Source: Sphingomonas aurea (GTDB taxonomy: Bacteria > Pseudomonadota > Alphaproteobacteria > Sphingomonadales > Sphingomonadaceae). Taken from it: DNA of 54,852 nt. The stretch spans positions 1 to 54,852 of the forward strand of contig NZ_JAUUDS010000013.1 in assembly GCF_030678875.1 (NCBI RefSeq). The letters are read 5' to 3'. Numbering within the stretch: position 1 is the stretch's first letter; every line of letters begins with the position of its first letter. This document shows positions 34,459 through 42,245 of this stretch, piece by piece. The notes beneath the pieces were generated by a model. That model saw only the letters and a program-made list of their open reading frames with translations, had not been told where the DNA came from and made no database searches. Both the position numbers and the translations under genes were made by a program.

Positions 34459-37299
34459 ATGGCGATCTATCATTTCAGCGCCAAAATTATCAGTCGTGCA
34501 AACGGCTCCAGCGCCGTCGCATCCGCCGCCTATCGCTCTGCCTCCGAGTTGCATGACGAGCGGCTTGGGCGGAATCACAACTTCTCGAACAAGGCCGGCG
34601 TCATCCACTCCGAGGTGATGTTGCCGCAGGGTGCACCGGAGCGTTTAAACGACCGCACCGTGCTCTGGAACGAAGTGGAGGCAGGGGAGAAGCGCAAGGA
34701 TGCTCAGCTCGCCCGCGAGGTGGAGTTCTCGATCCCGCGTGAGATGAATGAAAAGCAGGGCGTCGCGCTCACCCGCGATTTCGTCGCCGAGCAGTTCGTG
34801 AAGCGCGGGATGGTCGCGGACCTCAACGTGCATTGGGACAAGGCGAGGGACGGCAGTCCGAAGCCGCACGCGCATGTCATGCTGTCGATGCGCGACGTGG
34901 GGCCGGACGGCTTTGGTCAGAAGAACCGCGACTGGAACAGCGGAGAGCTATTGCAAGGCTGGCGCGAGGCATGGGCGGCCCACGTCAACGAGCGCATGGC
35001 CGAGCTGGGGATTGAGGCGCGGATCGATCATCGCAGCCATGCCGACCGCGGCATCGAGCTGGAGCCGCAGCATAAGATCGGCCCGGCCGGCATGCGCCGG
35101 CTCGACCGCGGCGAGGATGCCGAGCGTGCTGACGATCACCGGCGGATCGCGCGCGAGAACGGCGAGAAGATCGCGGCCGATCCGCGCATCGCGCTCGACG
35201 GCATCACCCGGCAGCAGGCGACGTTCACTACCCGCGACCTGGCCGCATTCGCGTTCCGGCATTCGGACGGCAAGGAGCAGTTCGACCAAGTGATGGCGGC
35301 GGTTCGCGCCAGCCCCGAGCTGGTGGCGCTGGGCAGGGACGGGCGTGACCAGGAGCGGTTCACCTCCCGTGACATGATCGCGACCGAGGCGCGGCTGGAG
35401 AAGGCCAGCGACGAGCTGGCGCGGCGCCAAGATCATGGCGTGTCCCACCGGCAGCGAGCCGGGGCGCTGGAGGCGGCCGAGGCGCGGGGTCTCACGCTGT
35501 CCGACGAGCAGCGCGACGCCTTCGATCATATCACCGGCCGTGACGGTCTGGCGTCGGTCGTGGGCTATGCTGGGACCGGCAAGTCCGCGATGCTGGGCGT
35601 CGCGCGCGAGGCGTGGGAGCGCGAGGGCTACCAGGTGCGCGGCGCGGCGCTGTCGGGAATCGCGGCCGAGAACCTGGAGGGCGGCTCCGGCATCACCTCC
35701 CGCACCATCGCCAGCCTTGAGCATGGCTGGGCGCAGGGACGCGACCAGCTCGGGCCCAAGGACGTGCTGGTGGTCGACGAGGCGGGCATGATCGGCACGC
35801 GCCAAATGGAGCGGGTGATGTCCCATGCCCGTGACGCCGGGGCCAAGGTGGTGCTGGTGGGCGACCCCGAGCAGCTTCAGGCGATCGAGGCGGGCGCAGC
35901 GTTCCGGTCGATCACCGAGAGGCACGGCGCGGCCGAGATTACCGAGATTCGCCGGCAGCGGGAGGACTGGCAGAAGGAAGCAACGCGGGCGCTCGCCACG
36001 GGACGGACGGCCGAGGCGCTGAATGCCTATGCCGCGCATGGCATGGTCCATGCCGCCGACACGCGCGAGGCGGCGCGGGCCGAGCTGGTGGAGGGGTGGG
36101 ATCGTCAACGCCAGGCCGATCCCGACCGTTCACGGATCATCCTTACCCATACCAATGCCGAGGTGCGCGAGCTGAACGAGGAAGCGCGCGGCCGGCTTCG
36201 AGCTGGTGGCGAACTTGGCGAGGACGTGGCGTTCACGACAGACCGGGGCACCCGCGACTTCGCGGCGGGCGACCGCTTGATGTTCCTTCGGAACGAGCGG
36301 TCGCTGGGGGTCAAGAACGGCACGCTAGGCACTATCGAGCGAGCCGATCCTGGGAGCATGACGGTGCGTCTGGACGGTGGGCGTCAGGTTCAATTCGACG
36401 CGAAGGCTTATGCGGCATTCGATCACGGCTATGCAGCTACGTTCGGCAAGTCGCAGGGCGTGTCGGTAGATGACGCCCATGCGCTCGCAACACCGGGCAT
36501 GGATCGTCACAGCAGCTATGTCGGCATGACGCGTCACCGCGACCGCGTGCACCTCCATTATGGTCGGGATGACTTCGCCGATCAAGGCCGTCTCGCCCTC
36601 TTGCTATCTCGCGATCGGGCAAAGGATATGGCCGGCGACTATGGTCCCGAGCGTAGTCACCAGGATCATGCCCGGGCCTTTGCCGACCGGCGCGAGATCC
36701 GGTTGCCGGAACTCGCGCGTCCGATGGTCGACAAGACGCGTGGTGGGGCAGGGGAGCGGTATCAAAGGTCGACGGCAAGTCCGCAGGGCGACCAGCGCCC
36801 GACCCGCGAAGGAGTGGTGCGGAGCTGGGCGGCCGAACACGGACGCGAGCTGGCGGACGTACAGGCACGCGCGCAACGCGCGCAGGTGCGGGCGGATGGA
36901 ATGTACCGGCGACATGAGGCGGTGAGAGGTGATCATGCTCGTAAGCAGCCGCTGCCGCCCAAAGGACTGATGGCAACCTTGCGGCGTCCGTCCTACGAGG
37001 CAGCACGCGCGAATTGGGAGAAGGCCGCGCGCGGGTTGCAGCAGCGATCCACGCAGCTCGCGAAGCGACTAGGTCAGATCAAGGAGTATCTCGGTCCCGT
37101 GACCGGGCAGCGGCGTCACCGCGGCGATGAGCTGGCGCGTGCCAGGGTTGAGCGCGCGCATCCTCACCTCAACAAGCTCTACGAAGCAGTCATGCGCGAG
37201 CGCCGCGCCGAGCGTGTCCGCCAGCAAGAGCAGGAACGCGAGCGGATCAAACAGCGAGACAAGGATCGGAGTGGTGATGGTCGGGGCCGTGGGCGATAG
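34459..37299 (+). CDS. traA: Conjugative relaxase-helicase TraA
   Basis: A 946-residue Ti-type TraA. The N-terminal MobA/MobL relaxase has MAIYHFSAKIISR at the start, a HxHxH-like metal motif near KPHAHVML and a Tyr region in SAAYRSASEL. A RecD2/TraI-type helicase follows (GYAGTGKSAML Walker A, VVDEAGMIGTRQ Walker B, GDPEQLQAIEAGAAF), with a C-terminal UvrD-like motif (HGYAATFGKSQGVSVD) and a charged coiled tail. It nicks oriT and unwinds the strand. ATG 34459 gives the family N-terminus. Confidence 0.93.
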   Translation: MAIYHFSAKIISRANGSSAVASAAYRSASELHDERLGRNHNFSNKAGVIHSEVMLPQGAPERLNDRTVLWNEVEAGEKRKDAQLAREVEFSIPREMNEKQGVALTRDFVAEQFVKRGMVADLNVHWDKARDGSPKPHAHVMLSMRDVGPDGFGQKNRDWNSGELLQGWREAWAAHVNERMAELGIEARIDHRSHADRGIELEPQHKIGPAGMRRLDRGEDAERADDHRRIARENGEKIAADPRIALDGITRQQATFTTRDLAAFAFRHSDGKEQFDQVMAAVRASPELVALGRDGRDQERFTSRDMIATEARLEKASDELARRQDHGVSHRQRAGALEAAEARGLTLSDEQRDAFDHITGRDGLASVVGYAGTGKSAMLGVAREAWEREGYQVRGAALSGIAAENLEGGSGITSRTIASLEHGWAQGRDQLGPKDVLVVDEAGMIGTRQMERVMSHARDAGAKVVLVGDPEQLQAIEAGAAFRSITERHGAAEITEIRRQREDWQKEATRALATGRTAEALNAYAAHGMVHAADTREAARAELVEGWDRQRQADPDRSRIILTHTNAEVRELNEEARGRLRAGGELGEDVAFTTDRGTRDFAAGDRLMFLRNERSLGVKNGTLGTIERADPGSMTVRLDGGRQVQFDAKAYAAFDHGYAATFGKSQGVSVDDAHALATPGMDRHSSYVGMTRHRDRVHLHYGRDDFADQGRLALLLSRDRAKDMAGDYGPERSHQDHARAFADRREIRLPELARPMVDKTRGGAGERYQRSTASPQGDQRPTREGVVRSWAAEHGRELADVQARAQRAQVRADGMYRRHEAVRGDHARKQPLPPKGLMATLRRPSYEAARANWEKAARGLQQRSTQLAKRLGQIKEYLGPVTGQRRHRGDELARARVERAHPHLNKLYEAVMRERRAERVRQQEQERERIKQRDKDRSGDGRGRGR

Positions 37300-37549
37300 T
37301 CCATCTTGCGTGCCTACTAGCCACGACCGTTGCGAGGGGTGCCAGCTTCAGGTTGGCTATCTCACTGTTAGCAACCGGGCCTAAGAACTTGCGCGGCGAT
37401 CGGCCGGGTGAGGTCCAAACCATCCCTGAGCATCAATCGGCCGCGTAGCGCACCAGCACCTCGAACGACCACCGATCGACCCGTTACGGGATTTCGGACG
37501 CTGATCGGAATCGTTGGCGGCATCATCGGGTAGCAAGCCTTCATGATTT

Positions 37550-37579
37550 GAGCCCACCAAGTAGCAGCTTGGTGGGCTC
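37550..37579. terminator. Strong hairpin downstream of traA
   Basis: Perfect 12-bp stem GAGCCCACCAAG / CTTGGTGGGCTC with a 6-nt loop, 250 bp after the traA stop. No T-run follows, so it may be a structural or recombination element rather than a terminator. The stretch 37300-37549 before it shows no gene. Confidence 0.5.
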
Positions 37580-37665
37580 TGGTCGTGATCGGCTTTCGCT
37601 TCTCGATGATACAAGGTCCGGGCTGTTGCGCAAGGACACGAAATCAGGCGCGGCACCTTTGCTCA

Positions 37666-37757
37666 GGTCCTCAAAAGCACGAATTACATCGGGCCGCTCA
37701 GGAGGTAGCGCCTTGCCGCCTATGGCGTCTCGCGAGGCGTTCGTGCTTTTGAGGACC
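37666..37757. repeat. Inverted-repeat pair A (18 bp)
   Basis: GGTCCTCAAAAGCACGAA at 37666-37683 and its exact reverse complement at 37740-37757, with a 56-nt loop. The arm is a variant of the arms in pair B. Four related arms (TTCGTGCTTTYGAKGACC) occur in alternating orientation within 200 bp. No open frame explains them. Confidence 0.8.
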
Positions 37758-37766
37758 GAAGCTGGA

Positions 37767-37863
37767 AACGGTCATCGAAAGCACGAAGATTGACGATTTT
37801 CAGGCTGAGTTAGCGTGCGTTGAGAGCGCCCATCTCACGATTTTCGTGCTTTCGATGACCGTT
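37767..37863. repeat. Inverted-repeat pair B (21 bp)
   Basis: A perfect 21-bp inverted repeat: one arm at 37767-37787 (contains GGTCATCGAAAGCACGAA), the other at 37843-37863, with a 55-nt loop. Loop length is almost the same as in pair A, but loop sequences differ. The arms share the GCACGAA core with pair A. Confidence 0.8.
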
Positions 37864-37864
37864 G

Positions 37865-37882
37865 GTGTGCCACGTGGCGCAT
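37865..37882. repeat. CACGTG-centred palindrome, copy 1
   Basis: GTGTGCCACGTGGCGCAT, 16 of 18 bases identical to the perfect palindrome at 38140-38157. The central CACGTG and arm length resemble parS sites (TGTTNCACGTGAAACA), but no large ParB is encoded. Confidence 0.45.
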
Positions 37883-37986
37883 TCGGCCCTTTGAGGAGCC
37901 TTGTCCCAACAGAGAGCGACCCCTATCAAATCGGTACATGCGGCATCCAACGGATTGTCCGTTTCCCGATCAGGGAACTAGCACCG

Positions 37987-38008
37987 GGACCGCCTTTCAA
38001 GGCGGTCC
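37987..38008 (+). terminator. Rho-independent terminator-like hairpin
   Basis: A 10-bp stem GGACCGCCTT / AAGGCGGTCC with a TC loop, followed by TCGGTTTTG. Good stem but a short T-run. It might end a small RNA from the repeat region upstream. Confidence 0.6.
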
Positions 38009-38072
38009 TCGGTTTTGTAAGCGAACTGTTTCTTCAAAAGCCGCAGAAGACGCGCTATGTTGAAGGCAACAT

Positions 38073-38111
38073 GGCCGTCCCCGCTGTTGCCTTCGGCATC
38101 AAGGGACGGCC
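38073..38111. other. Second hairpin of the non-coding island
   Basis: Stem GGCCGTCCC / GGGACGGCC (9 bp) with a 21-nt loop that holds its own small stem (TTGCC TTCGGCA-like). Followed by TTCTTAG. No gene is seen from 37300 to 38238. Confidence 0.5.
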
Positions 38112-38139
38112 TTCTTAGACCAGCGCTCCTGCACAGGAG

Positions 38140-38157
38140 GTGTGCCACGTGGCACAC
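38140..38157. repeat. CACGTG-centred perfect palindrome, copy 2
   Basis: GTGTGCCACGTGGCACAC, an exact 18-bp palindrome 275 bp from copy 1. Candidate centromere or operator. Confidence 0.5.
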
Positions 38158-38238
38158 TAAGTCGGGTCGACACGCACCCTGATTTAGACCGGCGCGCCTC
38201 GATCGGCGCATGAGCCCAGCGTCGCCCGTTAGAAACGC

Positions 38239-38658
38239 TCAGTGTGAGCGGGCCTCCGCGCTCGGACCCAAGGCTTCGATGATCCTGCACTCGGCCACAG
38301 TGTTGCGGCTACAGGAGTCGATCAGCGCATCCAGCTCGCTCGCGAGCGCCGTCAGGTCAGCGATCTTTCGCGTGATGGCATCACGATGTTGGTTGGCGAT
38401 CACGTCCACGGCCATACAGGATTGTTCGCGTCGATCGGCGAGCCCCATCAACTCCCGGACCTGGTCGATCGAGAAGCCGAGATCGCGCGCTCTACGGATG
38501 AAGGACAGGCGCCGCAGATGCTCGCCCTCGTAGGTCCGGTAATTTCCGGCCGACCGCGCTGGCGCCGCCAGCAAGCCGATCTGCTCGTAATAGCGGATCG
38601 TCTCGACCTTTGTGCCCGTCGCCGAAGCCAGCTTCCCGATCGTCAGTTTATCAGACAC
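38239..38658 (-). CDS. Heavy-metal MerR regulator (PbrR/CadR-like)
   Basis: A 139-residue MerR protein from GTG 38658: HTH (TKVETIRYYEQIGLL), dimer helix, and three Cys in the metal pattern (C81 in EQSC; C116 and C124 in DSCSRNTVAECRII). Such a triad senses Cd, Pb, Zn or Co. It is divergent from a cation-efflux gene across a perfect MerR operator. The longer frame to 38691 would cover the operator. Confidence 0.87.
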   Translation of the reverse strand: MSDKLTIGKLASATGTKVETIRYYEQIGLLAAPARSAGNYRTYEGEHLRRLSFIRRARDLGFSIDQVRELMGLADRREQSCMAVDVIANQHRDAITRKIADLTALASELDALIDSCSRNTVAECRIIEALGPSAEARSH

Positions 38659-38663
38659 AGCGC

Positions 38664-38694
38664 TTGACCCTCTAGCGACTAGAGGGTGCATATA
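38664..38694 (+). promoter_or_regulatory. MerR-type promoter and operator for the cation exporter
   Basis: -35 TTGACC (38664-38669), perfect dyad ACCCTCTAG-CGA-CTAGAGGGT (38667-38687), -10 CATATA (38689-38694): a 19-bp spacer with the dyad inside, the mark of MerR activation. Confidence 0.87.
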
Positions 38695-38726
38695 GGCTGC
38701 CAGATCGATTCTATCGAGGTGGCGAA

Positions 38727-39389
38727 ATGGCCTGCACGAGCTGCGCGTCCGACAAGGCGGGCACCCTCAATGACCCGAAGTGGCGGCGCGCGTTGTGGAT
38801 CGCGCTCGCGATCAATGGCGGCATGTTCGCGATCGAGATCGTCGCGGGGATCACGGGCGGGTCGAAGGCGCTCCAGGCCGACGCGCTCGACTTCTTCGGT
38901 GACGCTGCCAATTACGCGATCAGCCTGGGTGTCGCTGGGATGGCGATAGCCTGGCGCGCGCGTGCGGCGATGCTGAAGGGAGCGACGCTTGCCCTGCTTG
39001 GGCTCTATGTCCTGCTCGCGGCGGGGTGGGGCGCGCTCCACGGCGCTGTGCCCCATGCCGAGGTCATGGGCGTTGTGGGGATTGCGGCGCTGATCGCGAA
39101 TGTCGTGGTCGCGGTGATGTTGTACCGCTTCCGGAGCGGTGACGCGAACATGCGTTCGGTGTGGATCTGCTCGCGCAACGATGCGATCGGCAATATCGCC
39201 GTGGTGCTGGCTGCAGGCGGCGTCTTCGGTCTGAACAGCGCGTGGCCCGATCTAGTGGTGGCCGCGTTGATGGCCGTGCTCGGTCTGTCGGGCGGATTCC
39301 AGATCATGCGACAGGCGCGGGCCGAACTGCGATACGCTTCCACGCCTGCCCCTTCCACTTACAGGCAGCCGTTACATGGCGTTCGCTAA
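38727..39389 (+). CDS. Cation diffusion facilitator-like exporter
   Basis: A 220-residue membrane protein with six helices and CDF motifs (ALQADALDFFGDAANYAISL, SRNDAIGNIAVVL with D residues at the metal site). The N-terminus has a Cys pair (ACTSCASDK). It probably expels a divalent cation such as Co, Zn or Cd on MerR command. It is shorter than classical CDF proteins because the cytosolic C-terminal domain is absent. Confidence 0.85.
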   Translation: MACTSCASDKAGTLNDPKWRRALWIALAINGGMFAIEIVAGITGGSKALQADALDFFGDAANYAISLGVAGMAIAWRARAAMLKGATLALLGLYVLLAAGWGALHGAVPHAEVMGVVGIAALIANVVVAVMLYRFRSGDANMRSVWICSRNDAIGNIAVVLAAGGVFGLNSAWPDLVVAALMAVLGLSGGFQIMRQARAELRYASTPAPSTYRQPLHGVR

Positions 39390-39744
39390 GCTGCTAAGGC
39401 GAAGGCCGATGCATCGGCTTTCCGCCTTGTTCCTCTGTCTCATGCTCGTGCTGTCGCTTGGGCTGGGATCGGTCGCGCATGCGACCGAGGCGGTGGGCTG
39501 CGTCGATACCACCGCTGCCAGCTCGCTCGAACATAGTGACGGCGACGCCGACCAGGTGCCGGCTGATGCCGATAAGGCCTATCCGCACCATCATGGCGGT
39601 TGCCATGGCCATCATATCGGGGTTCCGTTCGAGGCCAAGCTCGTTGCCTCAGTGACCGGGCTCTCTGTCGCTCCTCCAGCGTGGAACCACGCCCCGATGG
39701 CACCGGTGCCTTCGGACCCAGCTCTGCGACCTCCCCAAGCCTGA
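39376..39744 (+). CDS. Exported His-rich protein of the czc locus
   Basis: A 122-residue protein: signal peptide (LFLCLMLVLSLGLGSVAHA), then a His/Asp-rich stretch (HSDGDADQVPADADKAYPHHHGGCHGHH) split over residues 52-80. Similar small proteins sit before czcCBA and may buffer zinc or cobalt in the periplasm. It overlaps the preceding exporter by 14 bp. The gene at 1479 has a comparable layout. Confidence 0.65.
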   Translation: MAFAKLLRRRPMHRLSALFLCLMLVLSLGLGSVAHATEAVGCVDTTAASSLEHSDGDADQVPADADKAYPHHHGGCHGHHIGVPFEAKLVASVTGLSVAPPAWNHAPMAPVPSDPALRPPQA

Positions 39745-39807
39745 CAAGCGCCTAATCCGCCGGGAGCTTCCCGCGCGGCAATCCAAGTTCGTCAGGAGTT
39801 CGTCACC

Positions 39808-41073
39808 ATGTCCCGTTTCATCGCGGCCTTATTGGCCGTGGCGTCGTGCGCGTCGATCGCGCACGCGCAATCATCCGAGCCGGCATCGCCCAGTCCCCCG
39901 CTCACGCTTGAGCGGGCGCTGGCGCTCGCCGGCGCAACCGCGCCCAGTCTCGAAGCCGCCACAGCAGGGGTCAGGGCGGCCGAGGCCGGCCGGACCGTCG
40001 CCGGCTATCGCCCCAACCCCTCGATCGTTGCCGAGACCGAAAACATCGCCGGCAGCGGCCAGTATCGGGGCCTGCGCAGTGCGGAGACGACCGCTGGCCT
40101 GGCACTTCCGATCGAGTTGGGCGGCAAAAGGTCGGCGCGGATCGCGGTCGCCGAGGCGATCGGCAACCGGGCACGGATCGGCACGGCGCTGGCCGAGGCC
40201 GATCTCCGGCTCGCCGTCACGCAGCTCTACATTCAGGCAGCAGCGGCCGAACGCCGCCTCGTCACAGCCCGCGAACAGGCCGGCATCGCCCGGGAGGCGC
40301 TCCGCGCAGCCGGTGTCCGCGTGCAGGCGGGGCGTGCATCACCGCTCGAACAGCAGCGTGCCGATGTGCTGCGTATCAATGCAGAGACGGCCGTGGAACG
40401 TGCCCAGCGGCTTGCCGAGGTGGCGCGGGACAATCTCGCTCGTCGGATCGGCCAGCCCGTGACCGGGCCGCTCGACCTCGCATGGTATGATCGTGTTGAG
40501 GGCTTTGGACCGGCACGGCCGATCGAACCCGGTGGTACGCTGGCACTGGCGGCCGCCCGTGCCGACGCGACGACGGCCGAGGCACAGGTCCGGCTCGCCC
40601 GATCGCAGCGCATTCCCGATGTGACGTTGAGCGCCAGCGCACGACGGCTCGAGGCTACCAACGACGTCGCCGCGGTGTTCGGGGTCTCCATCCCATTTCC
40701 CGTCTTCAACAACGGCAAAGCCGCCATCGCCCAGGCGCGCGCGCAGAGCGACCAGGCGCAGGCCCTGCGGCGTGCCGCCGAGCTGGACGCGGCGCAGGAC
40801 ATCGCGAACGCCCAGGCGGAGGTGGCCAACGCCGCCACGTCCGCACGCAATGCGAGCGGTCCGGTGCTGGCGTCGGCTGCCGAGGCTGCGCGCATTGCCC
40901 GGATCGGCTACCGCGAGGGCAAGTTCGGCCAGCTCGACTTGCTCGATGCCGAGCGGACCCTGTCCGAGACGCGCACCGCCGCGATCGACGCGCTCGCCAC
41001 TTATCATGACGCAAAGGCACGCCTGGAACGGCTCGTTGCCGCCGCGCCCTCTCCTGAGGAAAACAATCAATGA
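39808..41073 (+). CDS. czcC: CzcC outer-membrane efflux factor
   Basis: A 421-residue TolC-family protein: signal peptide (ASCASIAHAQ), two OEP repeats with long helices (LTLERALALAGATAPSLEAA, GYREGKFGQLDLLDAERTLSETR). Outer-membrane tunnel of the RND efflux complex. Its stop overlaps the czcB start (ATGA). Confidence 0.9.
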   Translation: MSRFIAALLAVASCASIAHAQSSEPASPSPPLTLERALALAGATAPSLEAATAGVRAAEAGRTVAGYRPNPSIVAETENIAGSGQYRGLRSAETTAGLALPIELGGKRSARIAVAEAIGNRARIGTALAEADLRLAVTQLYIQAAAAERRLVTAREQAGIAREALRAAGVRVQAGRASPLEQQRADVLRINAETAVERAQRLAEVARDNLARRIGQPVTGPLDLAWYDRVEGFGPARPIEPGGTLALAAARADATTAEAQVRLARSQRIPDVTLSASARRLEATNDVAAVFGVSIPFPVFNNGKAAIAQARAQSDQAQALRRAAELDAAQDIANAQAEVANAATSARNASGPVLASAAEAARIARIGYREGKFGQLDLLDAERTLSETRTAAIDALATYHDAKARLERLVAAAPSPEENNQ

Positions 41074-42242
41074 CGAAGAACATCATGCGGGCGCTGGCGC
41101 CCGTGACGCTGGCCCTCATCCTTGCGGGATGCGGCGGGACCGGCAGCGGCGGTGAAGCCGGGGAGAAGGCCGGAGCCGAGAAGGCCGAAGGTGCCGAGGC
41201 CAGCGAGGCCAAGGAAGGTCCAAAGGATGCCGTCATCCTCTCCGCGCAGCAGATCGCGGACGCCGGGATCGAGGTCACGCGGCCAACGGTCGGCGGGGAA
41301 GCTGGTGCGATCGAGCTTTCGGCAACGATCGAAGGCGATCCGCAAGGCGTGCAGGTGGTATCGGCATCGGTGGGCGGGCGGCTCGTCTCGCTGACCCGCA
41401 ATCTCGGCCAGCCTGTCGGTCGCGGCGATCCGCTCGCCGTTATCGAGAGCCGCGAAGCGGCGTCGCTCAAAGCAGAGGTGGAGGCCGCTCGCGCGCGTGC
41501 CGCCCTCGCGCAAACGAACCTTCGTCGTGAGCAGCGCCTGTTCGCCGAGCGCGTCTCGCCGGAACAGGATCTTGTCGCGGCGCGGACCGCCGCGACCGAA
41601 GCCAGCATCGCGCTTCGCCTGGCGCAGCAGCAATTGTCCGCGACCGGCAGCGGGGGCGGTGCGCTCAACCGCATCGCAGTGCGCTCACCAATCGCCGGTC
41701 AGGTCATCGCGCGCTCGGCTACGCTCGGGCAGACCGTTGCAGCCGACGCCGAGCTTTTCCGGGTCGCCAACCTTTCCAAGGTCACGGTTGCGACCTCGCT
41801 GGTGCCCACTGATGCGGGCCGGGTGAAGCCTGGTGCCCGCGTCGAGGTAACAGCGGCGGGGCGCCGTCAGGAAGGACGCGTCACGTTCGTCTCGCCCATA
41901 CTGGACGAGACGACGCGCTTGGTGCCGGTGATCGTCACCCTCGACAATGGCGGCAGCACCTGGCGCGTTGGCGAGACGGTCAATGTTTCCATCCTGGTGC
42001 CGGCAACCGGCGACCGTACAGTCGCCGTGCCGTCGGCCGCGGTCCAGATGATCGAGGACAAGTCGTTCGTCTTTGTGCGGACCCCGACGGGGTTCCGGGC
42101 GACCCCGGTGACATTGGGCCGCACCAACGGCGGCCAGGTCGTCGTGACGTCCGGGCTAACCGGTTCGGAGCGGATCGCCTCCACCAACAGCTTCACGCTC
42201 AAAGCCGAACTCGGCAAGGGCGACGGCGGGGACGAGGACTGA
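41070..42242 (+). CDS. czcB: CzcB periplasmic adaptor
   Basis: A 390-residue membrane-fusion protein: lipoprotein-type signal (LILAGCGG), a Glu/Lys/Ala-rich linker (residues 28-50), a helical hairpin and lipoyl halves (GRLVSLTRNLGQPVGRGDPL, RSPIAGQVIARSATLGQTV). It bridges CzcA and CzcC. Overlaps czcC; 3 bp before czcA. Confidence 0.9.
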   Translation: MTKNIMRALAPVTLALILAGCGGTGSGGEAGEKAGAEKAEGAEASEAKEGPKDAVILSAQQIADAGIEVTRPTVGGEAGAIELSATIEGDPQGVQVVSASVGGRLVSLTRNLGQPVGRGDPLAVIESREAASLKAEVEAARARAALAQTNLRREQRLFAERVSPEQDLVAARTAATEASIALRLAQQQLSATGSGGGALNRIAVRSPIAGQVIARSATLGQTVAADAELFRVANLSKVTVATSLVPTDAGRVKPGARVEVTAAGRRQEGRVTFVSPILDETTRLVPVIVTLDNGGSTWRVGETVNVSILVPATGDRTVAVPSAAVQMIEDKSFVFVRTPTGFRATPVTLGRTNGGQVVVTSGLTGSERIASTNSFTLKAELGKGDGGDED

Positions 42243-42245
42243 ACC

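Noticed and set aside
37666..37863. Integron attC sites
   Set aside because: Paired arms fold as hairpins, but the GTTRRRY/RYYYAAC core sites are not present and no integrase gene exists.
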